A stretch of 64,000 nt of DNA from Mesorhizobium tianshanense (GTDB lineage Bacteria > Pseudomonadota > Alphaproteobacteria > Rhizobiales > Rhizobiaceae), in assembly GCF_007830515.1 (NCBI RefSeq), contig NZ_VLKT01000003.1:62001-126000 (forward strand), written 5' to 3'. A model generated the notes under the pieces. That model was not told the origin of the DNA, made no database searches, and saw nothing but the letters and a program-made list of their open reading frames with translations. Both the position numbers and the translations under genes were made by a program. Of this stretch, positions 16,162 through 24,983 are shown in pieces. Each line of letters opens with the position of its first letter. Positions within the stretch are counted from its first letter, which is position 1.

Positions 16162-17421
16162 ATGACAAAGACGATACTTCAGATCACCACCGCGCTGGCT
16201 CTGCTGACAGCGGCCGGTGCAGCGCAAGCCGCCGATTGCAAGATCACCGTCGGCCTCGTCATGGAACTGACCGGCCCGGCCGGCGAATACGGACAGGCCG
16301 GCGCCAAGTCGGTCGAAATGGCCTTCCGCGATATCAACGATGCCGGCGGCGTGCGCGGCTGCGATCTCGCGACCGACACCCGCGACAGCCAGAGCCAGGG
16401 CAACATCGCGGTCGATGCCGCGACCCAGCTCGTGCAGGTCAAGAAGGTGCCGGTGATCATCGGCGGCATCATCTCCTCGGTGTCGATTCCGATTCTGACC
16501 TCGGTCACCGCTCCGGCCAAGATTGTCCAGGTGTCGCCCGCCTCGTCCTCGCCGACGCTGACGGCGCTCGGGCGCGACGGCAAAACCAACGGCATCTTCT
16601 TCCGCACCATCACCTCGGATGCGCTGCAGGGCGTCGCCGCCGCCAAATACGCTATCGACAAGGGCTTCAAGAAGCTGTCGGTCATCCACGTCAACAACGA
16701 CTTCGGCGTCAACATGGTGGCCGAATTCTCGCGCGCCTATAAGGCGCTCGGCGGCACCATCGTCTCCGACACGCCCTACAATGAAAAGCAGTCGAGCTAT
16801 GCCTCGGAAGTGACCGCGGCCATGGCCGGCGAGCCGGATGGGCTTTATCTCGTCAGCACGCCTGTCGACGGCGCAACCATCGCCCGCACCTGGATCTCGC
16901 AGGGCGGTGTCCAGAAATTCCTGCTCAATGACGGCATGAACAGCCCGGACTTCATCGAATCCGTCGGCGCCGATTACCTGAAGGACGCCTATGGCACCTC
17001 GTCGGGCACCAGCCCGACCGCATCGACCGAGTATTTCACCAAGAACTACAAGGAGTTTTCGGGCATCGAACCATCGAACCCGGCGGCCGACCGCTCCTAT
17101 GATGCCGGCGCCATCGTCGGGCTGGCAATCGCCATTGCCGGATCCGAGGATCCAGCCAAGATCAAGGATGCGATCTACAAGGCCGTCGATCCGGCCGGCA
17201 CGCCGATCTATGCCGGCAAGGACGAGTTCGCCAAGGCGCTCGGCCTGATCAAGGATGGCAAGCCGATCCGCTACGAAGGCGTCATCGGCCCGGTCGCCTT
17301 CGACAAATACGGCGACATCACCGGCCCGTTCCGCCTCTGGAAGATCGTCGACGGCACCGTGACGACCGACGGCGAAATGACGATAGATGATGTCAACGCC
17401 CTGCAGGCGAAGCTTCAGTAA
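16162..17421 (+). CDS. Branched-chain-type ABC substrate-binding protein
   Basis: A 419-residue periplasmic binding protein of the LivJ/LivK class I fold. The signal peptide is about residues 1-23 (cleavage near AQA/AD). Typical features follow: ITVGLVMELTGPAGEYG, VIIGGIISSVSIPI and AADRSYDAGAIVGLA. ATG 16162 follows AAAGGGGAACAAC, a strong ribosome-binding site. It is the only binding protein near the LivGFHM set on the other strand, so the two arms together make one transporter. Confidence 0.93.
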   Translation: MTKTILQITTALALLTAAGAAQAADCKITVGLVMELTGPAGEYGQAGAKSVEMAFRDINDAGGVRGCDLATDTRDSQSQGNIAVDAATQLVQVKKVPVIIGGIISSVSIPILTSVTAPAKIVQVSPASSSPTLTALGRDGKTNGIFFRTITSDALQGVAAAKYAIDKGFKKLSVIHVNNDFGVNMVAEFSRAYKALGGTIVSDTPYNEKQSSYASEVTAAMAGEPDGLYLVSTPVDGATIARTWISQGGVQKFLLNDGMNSPDFIESVGADYLKDAYGTSSGTSPTASTEYFTKNYKEFSGIEPSNPAADRSYDAGAIVGLAIAIAGSEDPAKIKDAIYKAVDPAGTPIYAGKDEFAKALGLIKDGKPIRYEGVIGPVAFDKYGDITGPFRLWKIVDGTVTTDGEMTIDDVNALQAKLQ

Positions 17422-17437
17422 GGCGCCTATGCCTGTT

Positions 17438-17471
17438 CGGCATCAATCTCGTTTCATTGAGGTTGATGCCG
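17438..17471. terminator. Stem-loop between convergent genes
   Basis: CGGCATCAATCTC (17438-17450) pairs with GAGGTTGATGCCG (17459-17471) through one G-T wobble, with an 8-base loop. It lies between the stop codons of the binding protein and the Lrp gene. There is no long T-run, so it is a candidate bidirectional terminator or mRNA 3' stabiliser. Confidence 0.65.
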
Positions 17472-17489
17472 GACACCGTACCACTCCGG

Positions 17490-18029
17490 CTAATAGAGCG
17501 GCTTGGCCATGTGCCGGGGCGTCGGCCATTCCGTCGTGACCCCGGGCTGCACCGGCCGCTCGAGATAAGTCGACAGAACCACGTAGCTTCGCGTCGAGGT
17601 GACGCCGGGCGTTTCGTAAAGACGCGACAGCAGGCCTTCGAGCGCCCTTGTATCCTCGGTGCGAACCTTGATCAGCATGCATGTGTCGCCGGCCACCGAA
17701 TGAATCTCCTCGACTTCGGGGTGCTCGGAAATCGCCATCAGTTCGGGGGTCTTTCCCCAGCCCTTGGTGTCGATGTGCACGAAGGCAAGCAGCGGCTTGC
17801 GCACCGCCTTGGGATCGATGATTGCAGCGGTGCTGCGGATGGCGCCGCTGCGCCGAAGCCGCTTCACCCGTTCATGGGCTGCCGGCGGCGACAGGCCGAC
17901 GCGATCGCCGAGCTCGGCATAGCTGACCGTGGCGTCGTCGACCAGAACGCCTAATATCTTTCGGTCGGTGGCGTCGACATCGCGGGCAGCAGGCCTGTTC
18001 TGCGGAATGCCATCTGTTTCTTCATCCAT
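17490..18029 (-). CDS. Lrp/AsnC family regulator
   Basis: A 179-residue regulator: N-terminal HTH (about residues 20-75: VSYAELGDRVGLSPPAAHER) and a C-terminal RAM/AsnC ligand domain (about 85-160, VEEIHSVAGDTCMLIKV). Such proteins form octamers and respond to amino acids. I chose ATG 18029 because AGGAA lies 7 bases upstream; longer starts would run into the divergent MFS promoter. It probably controls the adjacent transporter, an arrangement common for amino-acid exporters. Confidence 0.88.
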   Translation of the reverse strand: MDEETDGIPQNRPAARDVDATDRKILGVLVDDATVSYAELGDRVGLSPPAAHERVKRLRRSGAIRSTAAIIDPKAVRKPLLAFVHIDTKGWGKTPELMAISEHPEVEEIHSVAGDTCMLIKVRTEDTRALEGLLSRLYETPGVTSTRSYVVLSTYLERPVQPGVTTEWPTPRHMAKPLY

Positions 18030-18077
18030 ATCTGAATTCCTGATTGATGCAGAATTTAATACGGCCATTATTGCCAT

Positions 18078-19262
18078 ATGTCGAACAGTGATCAAGTCGC
18101 AACATTGGCGGCAACGCCCAGGGCACCTATCCCGGCGCTCGCCTATCTCCTGACCGGATGCATCGCCGTGATCGGCTCGAACTCGCTGGTTCTCGGTCCG
18201 ATAGCACCGGCGGTGGCCGCGTCGTTTGCGACAAGCGTGCCGGTCGTCATGGTCGCCTCCGCTGCGTTCGGTCTTGGCACGTCGGCAAGTGCCTTGTTCC
18301 TGGCGCGCTATATCGATCGGCTTGGCGCCCGCCGCATGCTGCAGGGGGCATTGCTGCTGCTGGCGGTAGCGCTTCTCGCTAGCGCCGCCGCGCCGACTGT
18401 GACGGCGCTGGTTGCGGCCCAGCTTCTCGCCGGCGTTGCTGCCGGCGTCGCCATGCCGGCAATCTACGCCAGCGCCGCTGCGATCGCGCCGCCTGGCCGC
18501 GAAAGCGGGACGATCGGCGTCGTGCTGACCGGATGGACGCTCAGCATGGTGGCCGGCGTCTCGTTATCGGCGGTGCTTGCCGATCTGCTGCATTGGCGCG
18601 CCGTTTTTGCGACGGTCGCGGTCCTTGCGGCGCTCGCGTTGACCGGTCTTACGGTGACGTCGCTGAGCGATGCCAGGAAAAGCGGCCCGGCGCCAACGCC
18701 GCTCGGCGCCTTGGCCGTTCCCGGAATAGTGCCGCTTCTGGTCGCCTGCGGCGCCTTCATGACCGCCTTCTACGGCGTCTATGGCTATCTTGGCGATCAT
18801 CTTCACAATGGCCTGGGACAGCCGGTCAGTGCCAACGGACTGGCCGCGCTCGCCTATGGCGCAGGCTTCGGCATGGCGGCACTTCTCGACGGCGTGATCG
18901 ATCGCCTAGGGGCGCGGCGCGTCATGCCGTTCGCCTATCTCCTCGTCGCGGTCGTCTATCTTGCGCTTGCCGCATCAAGCGGCAGCTTTGGCCTGACCAT
19001 CGCGATGGTCGCGGTCTGGGGGCTTGCCAATCATTTTGGACTGAACGTCCTGGTGATGCGCCTCTCGGCGCTCGATCCTGCGCGGCGCGGCACGATCATG
19101 GGTTTGAACAGCGCGGTGACCTATCTCGCGGTGTTTGTCGGCACCACGGCCTTCGGACCGCTTTATTCCGGCTTTGGTTTTGCGGCATCGGCGATGGTCG
19201 CAGCCTTGCTCATGCTGGTCGCGGCATCGGCGGCGGCGTGGCGTCCGCAGCGGTCCGTGTAG
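18078..19262 (+). CDS. MFS transporter
   Basis: A 394-residue major facilitator with about 12 transmembrane helices. The motif A region is FLARYIDRLGARRMLQG in loop 2-3, repeated as DGVIDRLGARRVMPF in the second half. The divergent Lrp regulator suggests export of an amino acid or analogue, but no substrate motif is visible. Only 48 bases separate the two starts; the AT-rich stretch GCAGAATTTAATACGGCCAT there is the likely shared promoter/operator. Confidence 0.88.
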   Translation: MSNSDQVATLAATPRAPIPALAYLLTGCIAVIGSNSLVLGPIAPAVAASFATSVPVVMVASAAFGLGTSASALFLARYIDRLGARRMLQGALLLLAVALLASAAAPTVTALVAAQLLAGVAAGVAMPAIYASAAAIAPPGRESGTIGVVLTGWTLSMVAGVSLSAVLADLLHWRAVFATVAVLAALALTGLTVTSLSDARKSGPAPTPLGALAVPGIVPLLVACGAFMTAFYGVYGYLGDHLHNGLGQPVSANGLAALAYGAGFGMAALLDGVIDRLGARRVMPFAYLLVAVVYLALAASSGSFGLTIAMVAVWGLANHFGLNVLVMRLSALDPARRGTIMGLNSAVTYLAVFVGTTAFGPLYSGFGFAASAMVAALLMLVAASAAAWRPQRSV

Positions 19263-19418
19263 CCGCGGACTGTCGCAAGCGCCGTCTTGAGCCACGCGGC
19301 GGGAGAGCTTGCGTCCCGTCCTTGTCCTTCGATAAATGCAAATGAAAGTGCCACAGCGTCCAGACGGGCGCGCGGCGCTGTATACCGATATCCAGCCACG
19401 AGCCTGTCTGGACATGCG

Positions 19419-19844
19419 ATGAACACGACGCTTGAAACGACCGCCGACCCTTCGCCCAAGGAAATCGCTTTTCTGGGAGAACGGCTCAGCGCGTTCAACG
19501 ACGGCGAGGTCGGTGCGGCCGGGAGGAAGCCGCTCGCCGTGTTCGTGCGCGATGAGCACGGTGCGGTTGTCGCCGGCATCTCGGGATACACCGCCTGGGG
19601 CTGGCTGTATGTGCAATGGCTCTGGGTCGACGAGCGGCTGCGCGGCCAACACATCGCCGGCAGGATGCTGGATGCGGCCGAACAGGAAGCCGTCGCACGC
19701 GGCTGCCACGGCGCCTTGATCGACACGTTCAATCCCAGGGCAGTCAAGGCCTATGAGCGCCAGGGATATCGGCCCTTCGGCATTCTCCCCGACTTTCCCG
19801 TCGGCCGCAGCCGCGTCTTCCTGCAGAAGAAATTGTTGGCTTAA
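19419..19844 (+). CDS. GNAT family N-acetyltransferase
   Basis: A 141-residue single-domain acetyltransferase. The acetyl-CoA loop is VDERLRGQHIAGRMLDAAEQ (about residues 70-89), a variant of the usual R-G-x-G-[IL]-[GA] pattern with His in place of the first Gly. The C-terminal part FNPRAVKAYERQGYRPFG is typical. The ATG at 19419 has only a weak ribosome-binding site. The 155-base gap before it shows no other feature. Substrate unknown. Confidence 0.82.
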   Translation: MNTTLETTADPSPKEIAFLGERLSAFNDGEVGAAGRKPLAVFVRDEHGAVVAGISGYTAWGWLYVQWLWVDERLRGQHIAGRMLDAAEQEAVARGCHGALIDTFNPRAVKAYERQGYRPFGILPDFPVGRSRVFLQKKLLA

Positions 19845-19895
19845 AGCGCGTCGCGTCTGAAGGGACCGCTGCGCGCTTTTGGGCGATATGCATCA
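19845..19895. repeat. Relic of the palindromic repeat seen at 8127-8182
   Basis: The bases between the GNAT stop and the anmK stop contain ACCGCTGCGCGCTTTTGGGC and then GATATGCATCA, which align with the loop and right arm of the repeat at 8149-8182. The left arm is not preserved, so no long hairpin forms. It is read as a decayed copy of the same dispersed element. Confidence 0.6.
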
Positions 19896-19896
19896 G

Positions 19897-21012
19897 TTAG
19901 CCGGCAAGGCGTCCGCCGCGCATCGGCTGTGGCACACCGGTGGTGGTCGGGAAGCTGATCGGCAGGCCCCTGAGCACGCGAACCGCAAGGAAGGCGAAGC
20001 ACTCCGCCTCCACCGCGTCACCCTTCCAGCCGAGCGCCTCCGCCGGCACGGCTTCGACGCCGACGCGGCTGGCAAGCATGGCCATGATCGTCGGATTGTG
20101 GCGGCCGCCACCGCTGACCACCAGCCGCTTCGGCCGGCGCGGCAGCAGGTCGAGTGCCTTGCCGACGGCGGCGACAGTGAATGCCGTCAGCAGCGCGGCG
20201 CCATCCTCAGCGTTCATCCCGTCCGCCATGGCCGCGCCGAAATCGAACCGGTCCAGCGATTTTGGATAGGGCTTGGCCAGATAGGGATGCTGCAAGAGCT
20301 TGGCCAACTTGGCTTCATCAACGGTGCCGGTCCGCGCGAGCGCGCCGTCGCGGTCCATTTCGCCAAGGCCTTTCGACTTGATGAAATCGTTCAGCGGCGC
20401 GTTGGCCGGTCCGGTGTCGAAAGCGACGACATTGTCCTTGCCGTCCCACCAGGTGATGTTGGCGACACCGCCGAGATTGAGGACCGCCGTGTCGCCGCTG
20501 GCATCGGCGTCGCGCAGCAGCGCGGCGTGATAGGCGGCGGACAGCGGCGCCCCTTGCCCGCCGGCGCGCATGTCGGCCGAGCGGAAGTCGTAGGCAACCT
20601 TGGTCCCCAGAATAGAATGCATCAACGCACCATCGCCGAGCTGGCGGGTCTGGCCGAGCCGGCCGACCTGCGGGGCGCGATGCAGCACGGTCTGGCCATG
20701 GAAGCCGACGACCCCGATATCGGCCATCGCAAGCCCGTAGCTTTCGACCAGGTTCTTGACGGCTGCCGACTGGGCGCGCGTCAAGCTCTCTTCGGCTTCG
20801 CGGAAGATCGCCGGCTCCGGCCCGGTGAAATTCCAGGTTCTTGCCTGGCGCAGCGTTTCCTCAAGCAGGGTCCGGATCGACTGCGGATAAGGCGCCAGCG
20901 TGTAGGTGCCGAAATCCTCGATCCGCTCGCCGTCGGTCTTGATCAGCGCGACGTCGATATTGCCGTCGAGGACGGTGCCGGTCATCAGGCCGACGGCCCA
21001 GATTGCTTCCAT
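19897..21012 (-). CDS. anmK: Anhydro-N-acetylmuramic acid kinase
   Basis: A 371-residue ASKHA-fold kinase that cleaves and phosphorylates 1,6-anhydro-MurNAc to MurNAc-6-phosphate in peptidoglycan recycling. The N-terminal phosphate motif is [16 protein letters not shown], the alphaproteobacterial variant of GTSxDGx[20 protein letters not shown] and [13 protein letters not shown] (catalytic Asp) are all present. ATG 21012 has AGGAAA upstream; that ribosome-binding site overlaps the stop of a decayed gene. Its product is the substrate of MurQ, encoded just upstream. Confidence 0.95.
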   Translation of the reverse strand: MEAIWAVGLMTGTVLDGNIDVALIKTDGERIEDFGTYTLAPYPQSIRTLLEETLRQARTWNFTGPEPAIFREAEESLTRAQSAAVKNLVESYGLAMADIGVVGFHGQTVLHRAPQVGRLGQTRQLGDGALMHSILGTKVAYDFRSADMRAGGQGAPLSAAYHAALLRDADASGDTAVLNLGGVANITWWDGKDNVVAFDTGPANAPLNDFIKSKGLGEMDRDGALARTGTVDEAKLAKLLQHPYLAKPYPKSLDRFDFGAAMADGMNAEDGAALLTAFTVAAVGKALDLLPRRPKRLVVSGGGRHNPTIMAMLASRVGVEAVPAEALGWKGDAVEAECFAFLAVRVLRGLPISFPTTTGVPQPMRGGRLAG

Positions 21013-21022
21013 GATCGATTTC

Positions 21023-21235
21023 CTAGGCTCCATTGACGAGATCGCCGACCGATTGGCGAGGCGCTGCGATCCCGCTGTCGAAATGACGTGTCGGATGGAT
21101 CCGGCTGATGAGCAAGGTCTCGCCTTGCGTTTGTCGAAGTCGATCCACAGCCCGGTGCCGGTAATGCCGGTATGCCCGATCGTTCGTAGGCTGCATACCC
21201 GGCCACCGGAGCAGCCTTCATATGGCTATCCGGCT
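21023..21235 (-). pseudogene. Remnant of a class-C beta-lactamase-like serine hydrolase
   Basis: Reverse translation of 21121-21186 gives [20 protein letters not shown] followed by KA, the well-known C-terminal signature of class-C beta-lactamase/EstB-type serine hydrolases. In the next frame, 21023-21119 reads [20 protein letters not shown], ending [10 protein letters not shown] and TAG. A single missing base between the two parts breaks the frame, and an in-frame TAG lies upstream at about 21226-21228. The catalytic Ser-x-x-Lys part is gone. A serine hydrolase of this family is usual between murQ and anmK in rhizobia, so this is a decayed member of the recycling operon. Confidence 0.82.
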
Positions 21236-22159
21236 TCACAGCGTCCTTTCGCCTATCGCCTTTCGCAGGAACCCTCCCGCATTGCCGAGTGCGTTGCGCG
21301 CCTCTTCCACGCCCATGCCGGTGAGCGTCACCAGTATTGCCAGCTTCACGTCATTGCCGGTCTGGTTCAGTGCATGTCGTGCCTGTTGTGCTGAACAGCC
21401 GGTCGTCTGCATCACGATCCTGACGGCCCTGGCGACGAGCTTCCTGTTGCTGGGGGTAAGGTCAACCATCAGGTTCTGATAGCTCTTGCCGATCCGGATC
21501 ATGCTGGCAGTCGTCAGCATGTTGAGGACGAGCTTTTGCGCCGTTCCTGACTTCAGCCGGGTCGAGCCGGCGAGAACCTCGGGGCCGACAAGCGGAGAGA
21601 TGGCGATGTCTGCCATGCCGGCGATGACCGATCTGGGATTGCAGGACAGCGCCACGGTGGTTGCTCCCACCTGCCTTGCATAGGTCAAGCCGCCGACGAC
21701 ATAGGGCGTGCGCCCGCTGACCGCGATGCCGACCGCCACATCGTCCGCAGTCAGCTTGATGTCCTGCAGGGCCTTCATGCCCTGTTTGGGATCATCCTCG
21801 GCGCCTTCCGCTGCCCGCACCAGCGCGTCGGGACCGCCAGCGATCAGGCCCACCACCATTCCCTCGGGCACGCCGAAGGTCGGCGGACACTCCGTAGCGT
21901 CGAGAACCCCCAGCCGGCCGCTCGTGCCGGCGCCCATATAGACAAGCCGCGCGCCTTTTTGGAAAGCACCCACAATCCGGTCTACGGCGGCGGCGATTTC
22001 CGGGATGACCTTCTCGATGGCGGCCGGAACGCCGCTGTCCTCGTCATTGATCTTGCGCAGGACATCGATGGTCGGCAGCAGGTCTATATCCGTCGTCCTT
22101 GGGTTCCGGTCCTCGGAAACCAACCGTTCCAGCTCCGACATCAATCCTTGTTCGCTCAT
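21236..22159 (-). CDS. murQ: N-acetylmuramic acid 6-phosphate etherase
   Basis: A 307-residue SIS-domain lyase that removes the D-lactyl ether from MurNAc-6-phosphate to give GlcNAc-6-phosphate. The core motif [20 protein letters not shown] (about residues 74-93) holds the catalytic Glu region, and [19 protein letters not shown] is the second signature. The C-terminal small helical region ([20 protein letters not shown]) is also typical. ATG 22159 has AGCAGGCGG upstream. The 236 bases before it contain no feature I can support. Confidence 0.95.
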   Translation of the reverse strand: MSEQGLMSELERLVSEDRNPRTTDIDLLPTIDVLRKINDEDSGVPAAIEKVIPEIAAAVDRIVGAFQKGARLVYMGAGTSGRLGVLDATECPPTFGVPEGMVVGLIAGGPDALVRAAEGAEDDPKQGMKALQDIKLTADDVAVGIAVSGRTPYVVGGLTYARQVGATTVALSCNPRSVIAGMADIAISPLVGPEVLAGSTRLKSGTAQKLVLNMLTTASMIRIGKSYQNLMVDLTPSNRKLVARAVRIVMQTTGCSAQQARHALNQTGNDVKLAILVTLTGMGVEEARNALGNAGGFLRKAIGERTL

Positions 22160-22395
22160 CCGCCTGCTTTCAACGTTCTTGCTGTCGGCAATAGATAATG
22201 TGATGCCGCGCCAAGCGTCGACCAGTGCCAGCGGTCGGCATTGGTTCGTTCCGGTTATTCCGGTTCTGCATTGTTGATGCTGGACCGTGCCGGTCGCATT
22301 CGTCAGGCCGGAGTCGGTACCTCGTCACTCGGCCCGTCGACTTCGGTCGTGGTAAAGCTATCTGGACTTGCGCCGAGAAGGACGGCTTTCAGAAA

Positions 22396-23067
22396 TTACC
22401 GGCCAAGAAGGTTGCGTTCGACCGTTTTGAGGTGGGCAAGCATCGCTTGGTTGGCGCTTTCGGGATCACGATGCAGCAATGCGTCCAATATGGTCTGATG
22501 CTCGCTGCAATAGGTTTGCCGGCGTTCCTCCGAAAACGAACGTTTCTTCATTTCGAACCAGGGCGACTGGTTGCGGATCGTGCGCATGAGATTGTGAATC
22601 TCTTTCAGGAAATCATTGCGGCAGCATGCGAAAACGCGGTGATGGAATTCGGCGTCCCAATGCTCGAAGTTAGGCATGTCCTCGGCCTCGCATGCGGTCT
22701 GATGGGCTTCACGCACCGCGTTCAGTTCCGCCATGCTGGCGTTGGTCGCGGCGAAGGCCGCCGCGGCCGGTTCCAGCAACTGCCTGATCTCCATCATGTC
22801 GGCAGGACTGGTGCCCTCCATCCGCGCGACTGTCGCGGCGATGGAGTCCGGATTGGTTGCGGTCAGGAAGGTGCCGCGTCCGACATGCCGCACAACCGTG
22901 CCGTCGTCCTCCAGGAAGCCGACGGCACGACGCACTGTGTTGCGCGCCACGCCGAATTCGACCGCCAGGTCGCGCTCGGGCGGCATCCGGCCGTCCTCAA
23001 GCCATTCCCCGGAGGAAATCCGCTTCTTGAGCATGACGGCGATGTCGTTGGCGACGAGCTTGGGCAT
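22396..23067 (-). CDS. GntR family regulator, FCD type
   Basis: A 223-residue regulator with HTH at about residues 1-70 (MPPERDLAVEFGVARNTVRR) and FCD domain to the end (FEHWDAEFHHRVFACC, then EHQTILDALLHRD). It is divergent from the FAH-family operon at 23275, which it probably controls; murQ lies downstream on the same strand 236 bases away, so a role in muropeptide recycling is the alternative. Confidence 0.88.
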   Translation of the reverse strand: MPKLVANDIAVMLKKRISSGEWLEDGRMPPERDLAVEFGVARNTVRRAVGFLEDDGTVVRHVGRGTFLTATNPDSIAATVARMEGTSPADMMEIRQLLEPAAAAFAATNASMAELNAVREAHQTACEAEDMPNFEHWDAEFHHRVFACCRNDFLKEIHNLMRTIRNQSPWFEMKKRSFSEERRQTYCSEHQTILDALLHRDPESANQAMLAHLKTVERNLLGR

Positions 23068-23095
23068 TCGGTAACGCTCTTTATCTGATCCAATG

Positions 23096-23130
23096 TTGGA
23101 CCAATAATATCAGTCTCTGTACAGTTGGTC
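23096..23130. promoter_or_regulatory. TTGGACCAA palindrome, candidate GntR operator
   Basis: A 9-base palindrome TTGGACCAA lies at 23096-23104 and TTGGTC recurs at 23125-23130, in the divergent gap between the GntR gene and the FAH-family gene. The symmetric site is a candidate operator for the adjacent regulator. Nothing else in the 207-base gap stands out except the ribosome-binding site AGGGAGAG before 23275. Confidence 0.45.
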
Positions 23131-23274
23131 TAGCGTCTGAACAGATCCGGGCGGTAAAAACTGTCGACTTTCGCTGGGTTATCTAACAGAATGCTCTTGC
23201 AGCCTAAACCAATCGGCAGTAGCGTGTAACGAAAGAGCGATTATTGGCTCACAAAAGGTTCAGGGAGAGACGGG

Positions 23275-24153
23275 ATGAGGGTCGCGACATTTTCGATCGC
23301 AGGCGAACGTCGCGTGGGAATTGTCGACCTCGACAGCCACTCGGTTGCTCCTTTCGATATTCCCGTCGAGCAGGCATTGTCGGGAGTGTTGGCGCTGTTG
23401 CGGCGGAACGGGGTCGGGATGCCGCGGACGCTTTCGCCGCTGCCGTTGGCGCAGGTCGAGATCGAGGCGCCAATCCCGCTGCCTGCCCGCAACATTTTCT
23501 GCGTCGGCAAGAACTATTACGAGCATGCGCATGAATTTGCGCGCAGCGGCTTCGATTCAAGCGCCGGTTCCGGCGCCATTCCACAGCACCCGATCATTTT
23601 CTCGAAAGTTCCGGAATCGGTCGTTGCAACGCATGCAAGCGTCCTGATCGACCCATCCGTGTCGACGGCGATCGATTATGAGGCCGAACTGGCCGTCATC
23701 ATCGGCAAAGGTGGACGCGGCATTTCGAAAGCGGACGCTTACGATCACGTCTGGGGCTATACCATCGTCAACGATGTCACCGCGCGCGACCTGCAGGGAA
23801 AATACAGCCAGTGGCTGATCGGCAAGTCGCAGGATACGTTTTGCCCGATGGGGCCGTGGGCGATTACCAAGGACGAGTTCGATCTGGAAAACGCTTCGGT
23901 GCGCTGTTTCGTCAATGACGACCTTCGCCAGAACTCCAAAATATCGCTGCTCATCTTCGATATTCCAACGATCATCTCGACGCTGTCGCAAGGCATCACC
24001 TTGAAGCCGGGCGACATCATCGCGACCGGTACGCCGGTTGGCGTCGGCATCGGCTTCGATCCGCCGAAATATCTCAAGGCCGGCGACCTTGTCCGGGTCG
24101 AGATCGACGGCATCGGCACGCTGGAAAACCGGATCTTGGAGCGGGTCCAATGA
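23275..24153 (+). CDS. Fumarylacetoacetate hydrolase (FAH) family protein
   Basis: A 292-residue member of the FAHD1/YisK group. After an N-terminal cap, the catalytic domain starts at NIFCVGKNYYEHAHEF. The metal ligands are expected in IDYEAELAVIIG and in NDVTARDLQ; the C-terminal landmark is IATGTPVGVGIGF. These Mg-dependent enzymes hydrolyse or decarboxylate beta-dicarbonyl or acylpyruvate compounds in aromatic and sugar-acid catabolism. It heads a plus-strand run to 37053 and overlaps the next gene by 4 bases. Confidence 0.9.
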   Translation: MRVATFSIAGERRVGIVDLDSHSVAPFDIPVEQALSGVLALLRRNGVGMPRTLSPLPLAQVEIEAPIPLPARNIFCVGKNYYEHAHEFARSGFDSSAGSGAIPQHPIIFSKVPESVVATHASVLIDPSVSTAIDYEAELAVIIGKGGRGISKADAYDHVWGYTIVNDVTARDLQGKYSQWLIGKSQDTFCPMGPWAITKDEFDLENASVRCFVNDDLRQNSKISLLIFDIPTIISTLSQGITLKPGDIIATGTPVGVGIGFDPPKYLKAGDLVRVEIDGIGTLENRILERVQ

Positions 24154-24929
24154 CGACTGTCACCGTCGGCCAGATTGTTGCCGAAGTCACCGGCGAAGGC
24201 CATCCGGTCGTCATGATCCACGGCCTCGGCGGAACGTCGAACATGTTTCAGCCGCAAATGGAGGCGCTCTCGGCCTACCGGGTCATCCGGCTCGACCTGC
24301 CGGGTTCCGGGCGCTCGGCTAGGCCGCTCGAACCGCTCACCATCGAGGCGATGAGCAACGCCGTCGTACGGGCGATGGAGGGCGTCGGTGTGACGCGGGC
24401 CCATTTCGTCGGCCATTCCATGGGTACCATCGTTTGTCAGCAGATTGCGGCAACGCAGCCGTCGCTGGTGAGTTCGCTGGCGCTGTTCGGCGCACTGGCC
24501 GAGCCGGCGGAGGCGACGCGGCAAGGCCTTGCCAGCCGGGCGCGGCTTGCGCGCTCCGGCGGTATCGCCGACATCGCCGACCAGATTGTCGCCAATGCGC
24601 TGTCGGCGCATACCAGGCAAACGTCGCCCGCAGCCGTCGCCTTCGTGCGCGAATCCATCACCAGGCAGGATCCGGAATCCTACGCCCGCACCTGCGAAGC
24701 CCTGGCCAAGGCGACTGCCGTCGACAGCAGACGGATTTCGGCGCCGACCTTGCTGGTCACCGGCGAGGCCGACACGGTCAACCCGATGAGTGTCGGCCAG
24801 GCGCTTGCCGACAGGATCAAGGGGGCCATATTCTCGTCTCTCGATCGGTGCGGACACTGGGCGACAGTGGAGTGCCCCCGCGAAAGCAGCCAGAAGCTCG
24901 CCGATTTTTTGAGACGCGTTGATAGGTGA
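24150..24929 (+). CDS. Alpha/beta hydrolase
   Basis: A 259-residue alpha/beta-hydrolase fold protein. The nucleophile elbow is GHSMG with Ser90; the acid is Asp near 208 in TGEADTVNP and the base His near 236 in CGHWATVE. The oxyanion region is IHGLGGTSNMF. The family resembles 3-oxoadipate enol-lactonase and related ring-cleavage hydrolases, so ester, lactone or C-C bond hydrolysis is likely. It is coupled to the FAH-family gene by ATGA. Confidence 0.88.
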   Translation: MTTVTVGQIVAEVTGEGHPVVMIHGLGGTSNMFQPQMEALSAYRVIRLDLPGSGRSARPLEPLTIEAMSNAVVRAMEGVGVTRAHFVGHSMGTIVCQQIAATQPSLVSSLALFGALAEPAEATRQGLASRARLARSGGIADIADQIVANALSAHTRQTSPAAVAFVRESITRQDPESYARTCEALAKATAVDSRRISAPTLLVTGEADTVNPMSVGQALADRIKGAIFSSLDRCGHWATVECPRESSQKLADFLRRVDR

Positions 24930-24983
24930 GGATCGGAATTCGGGCGTAAAAACAGTACGCTCTTCAGTTTGGGAGGTTTTCTG

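Noticed and set aside
22200..22240. TGGCACTGGTCGACGC on the minus strand before murQ as a sigma-54 promoter
   Set aside because: The spacing between GG and GC is one base too long, so it fails the key criterion.
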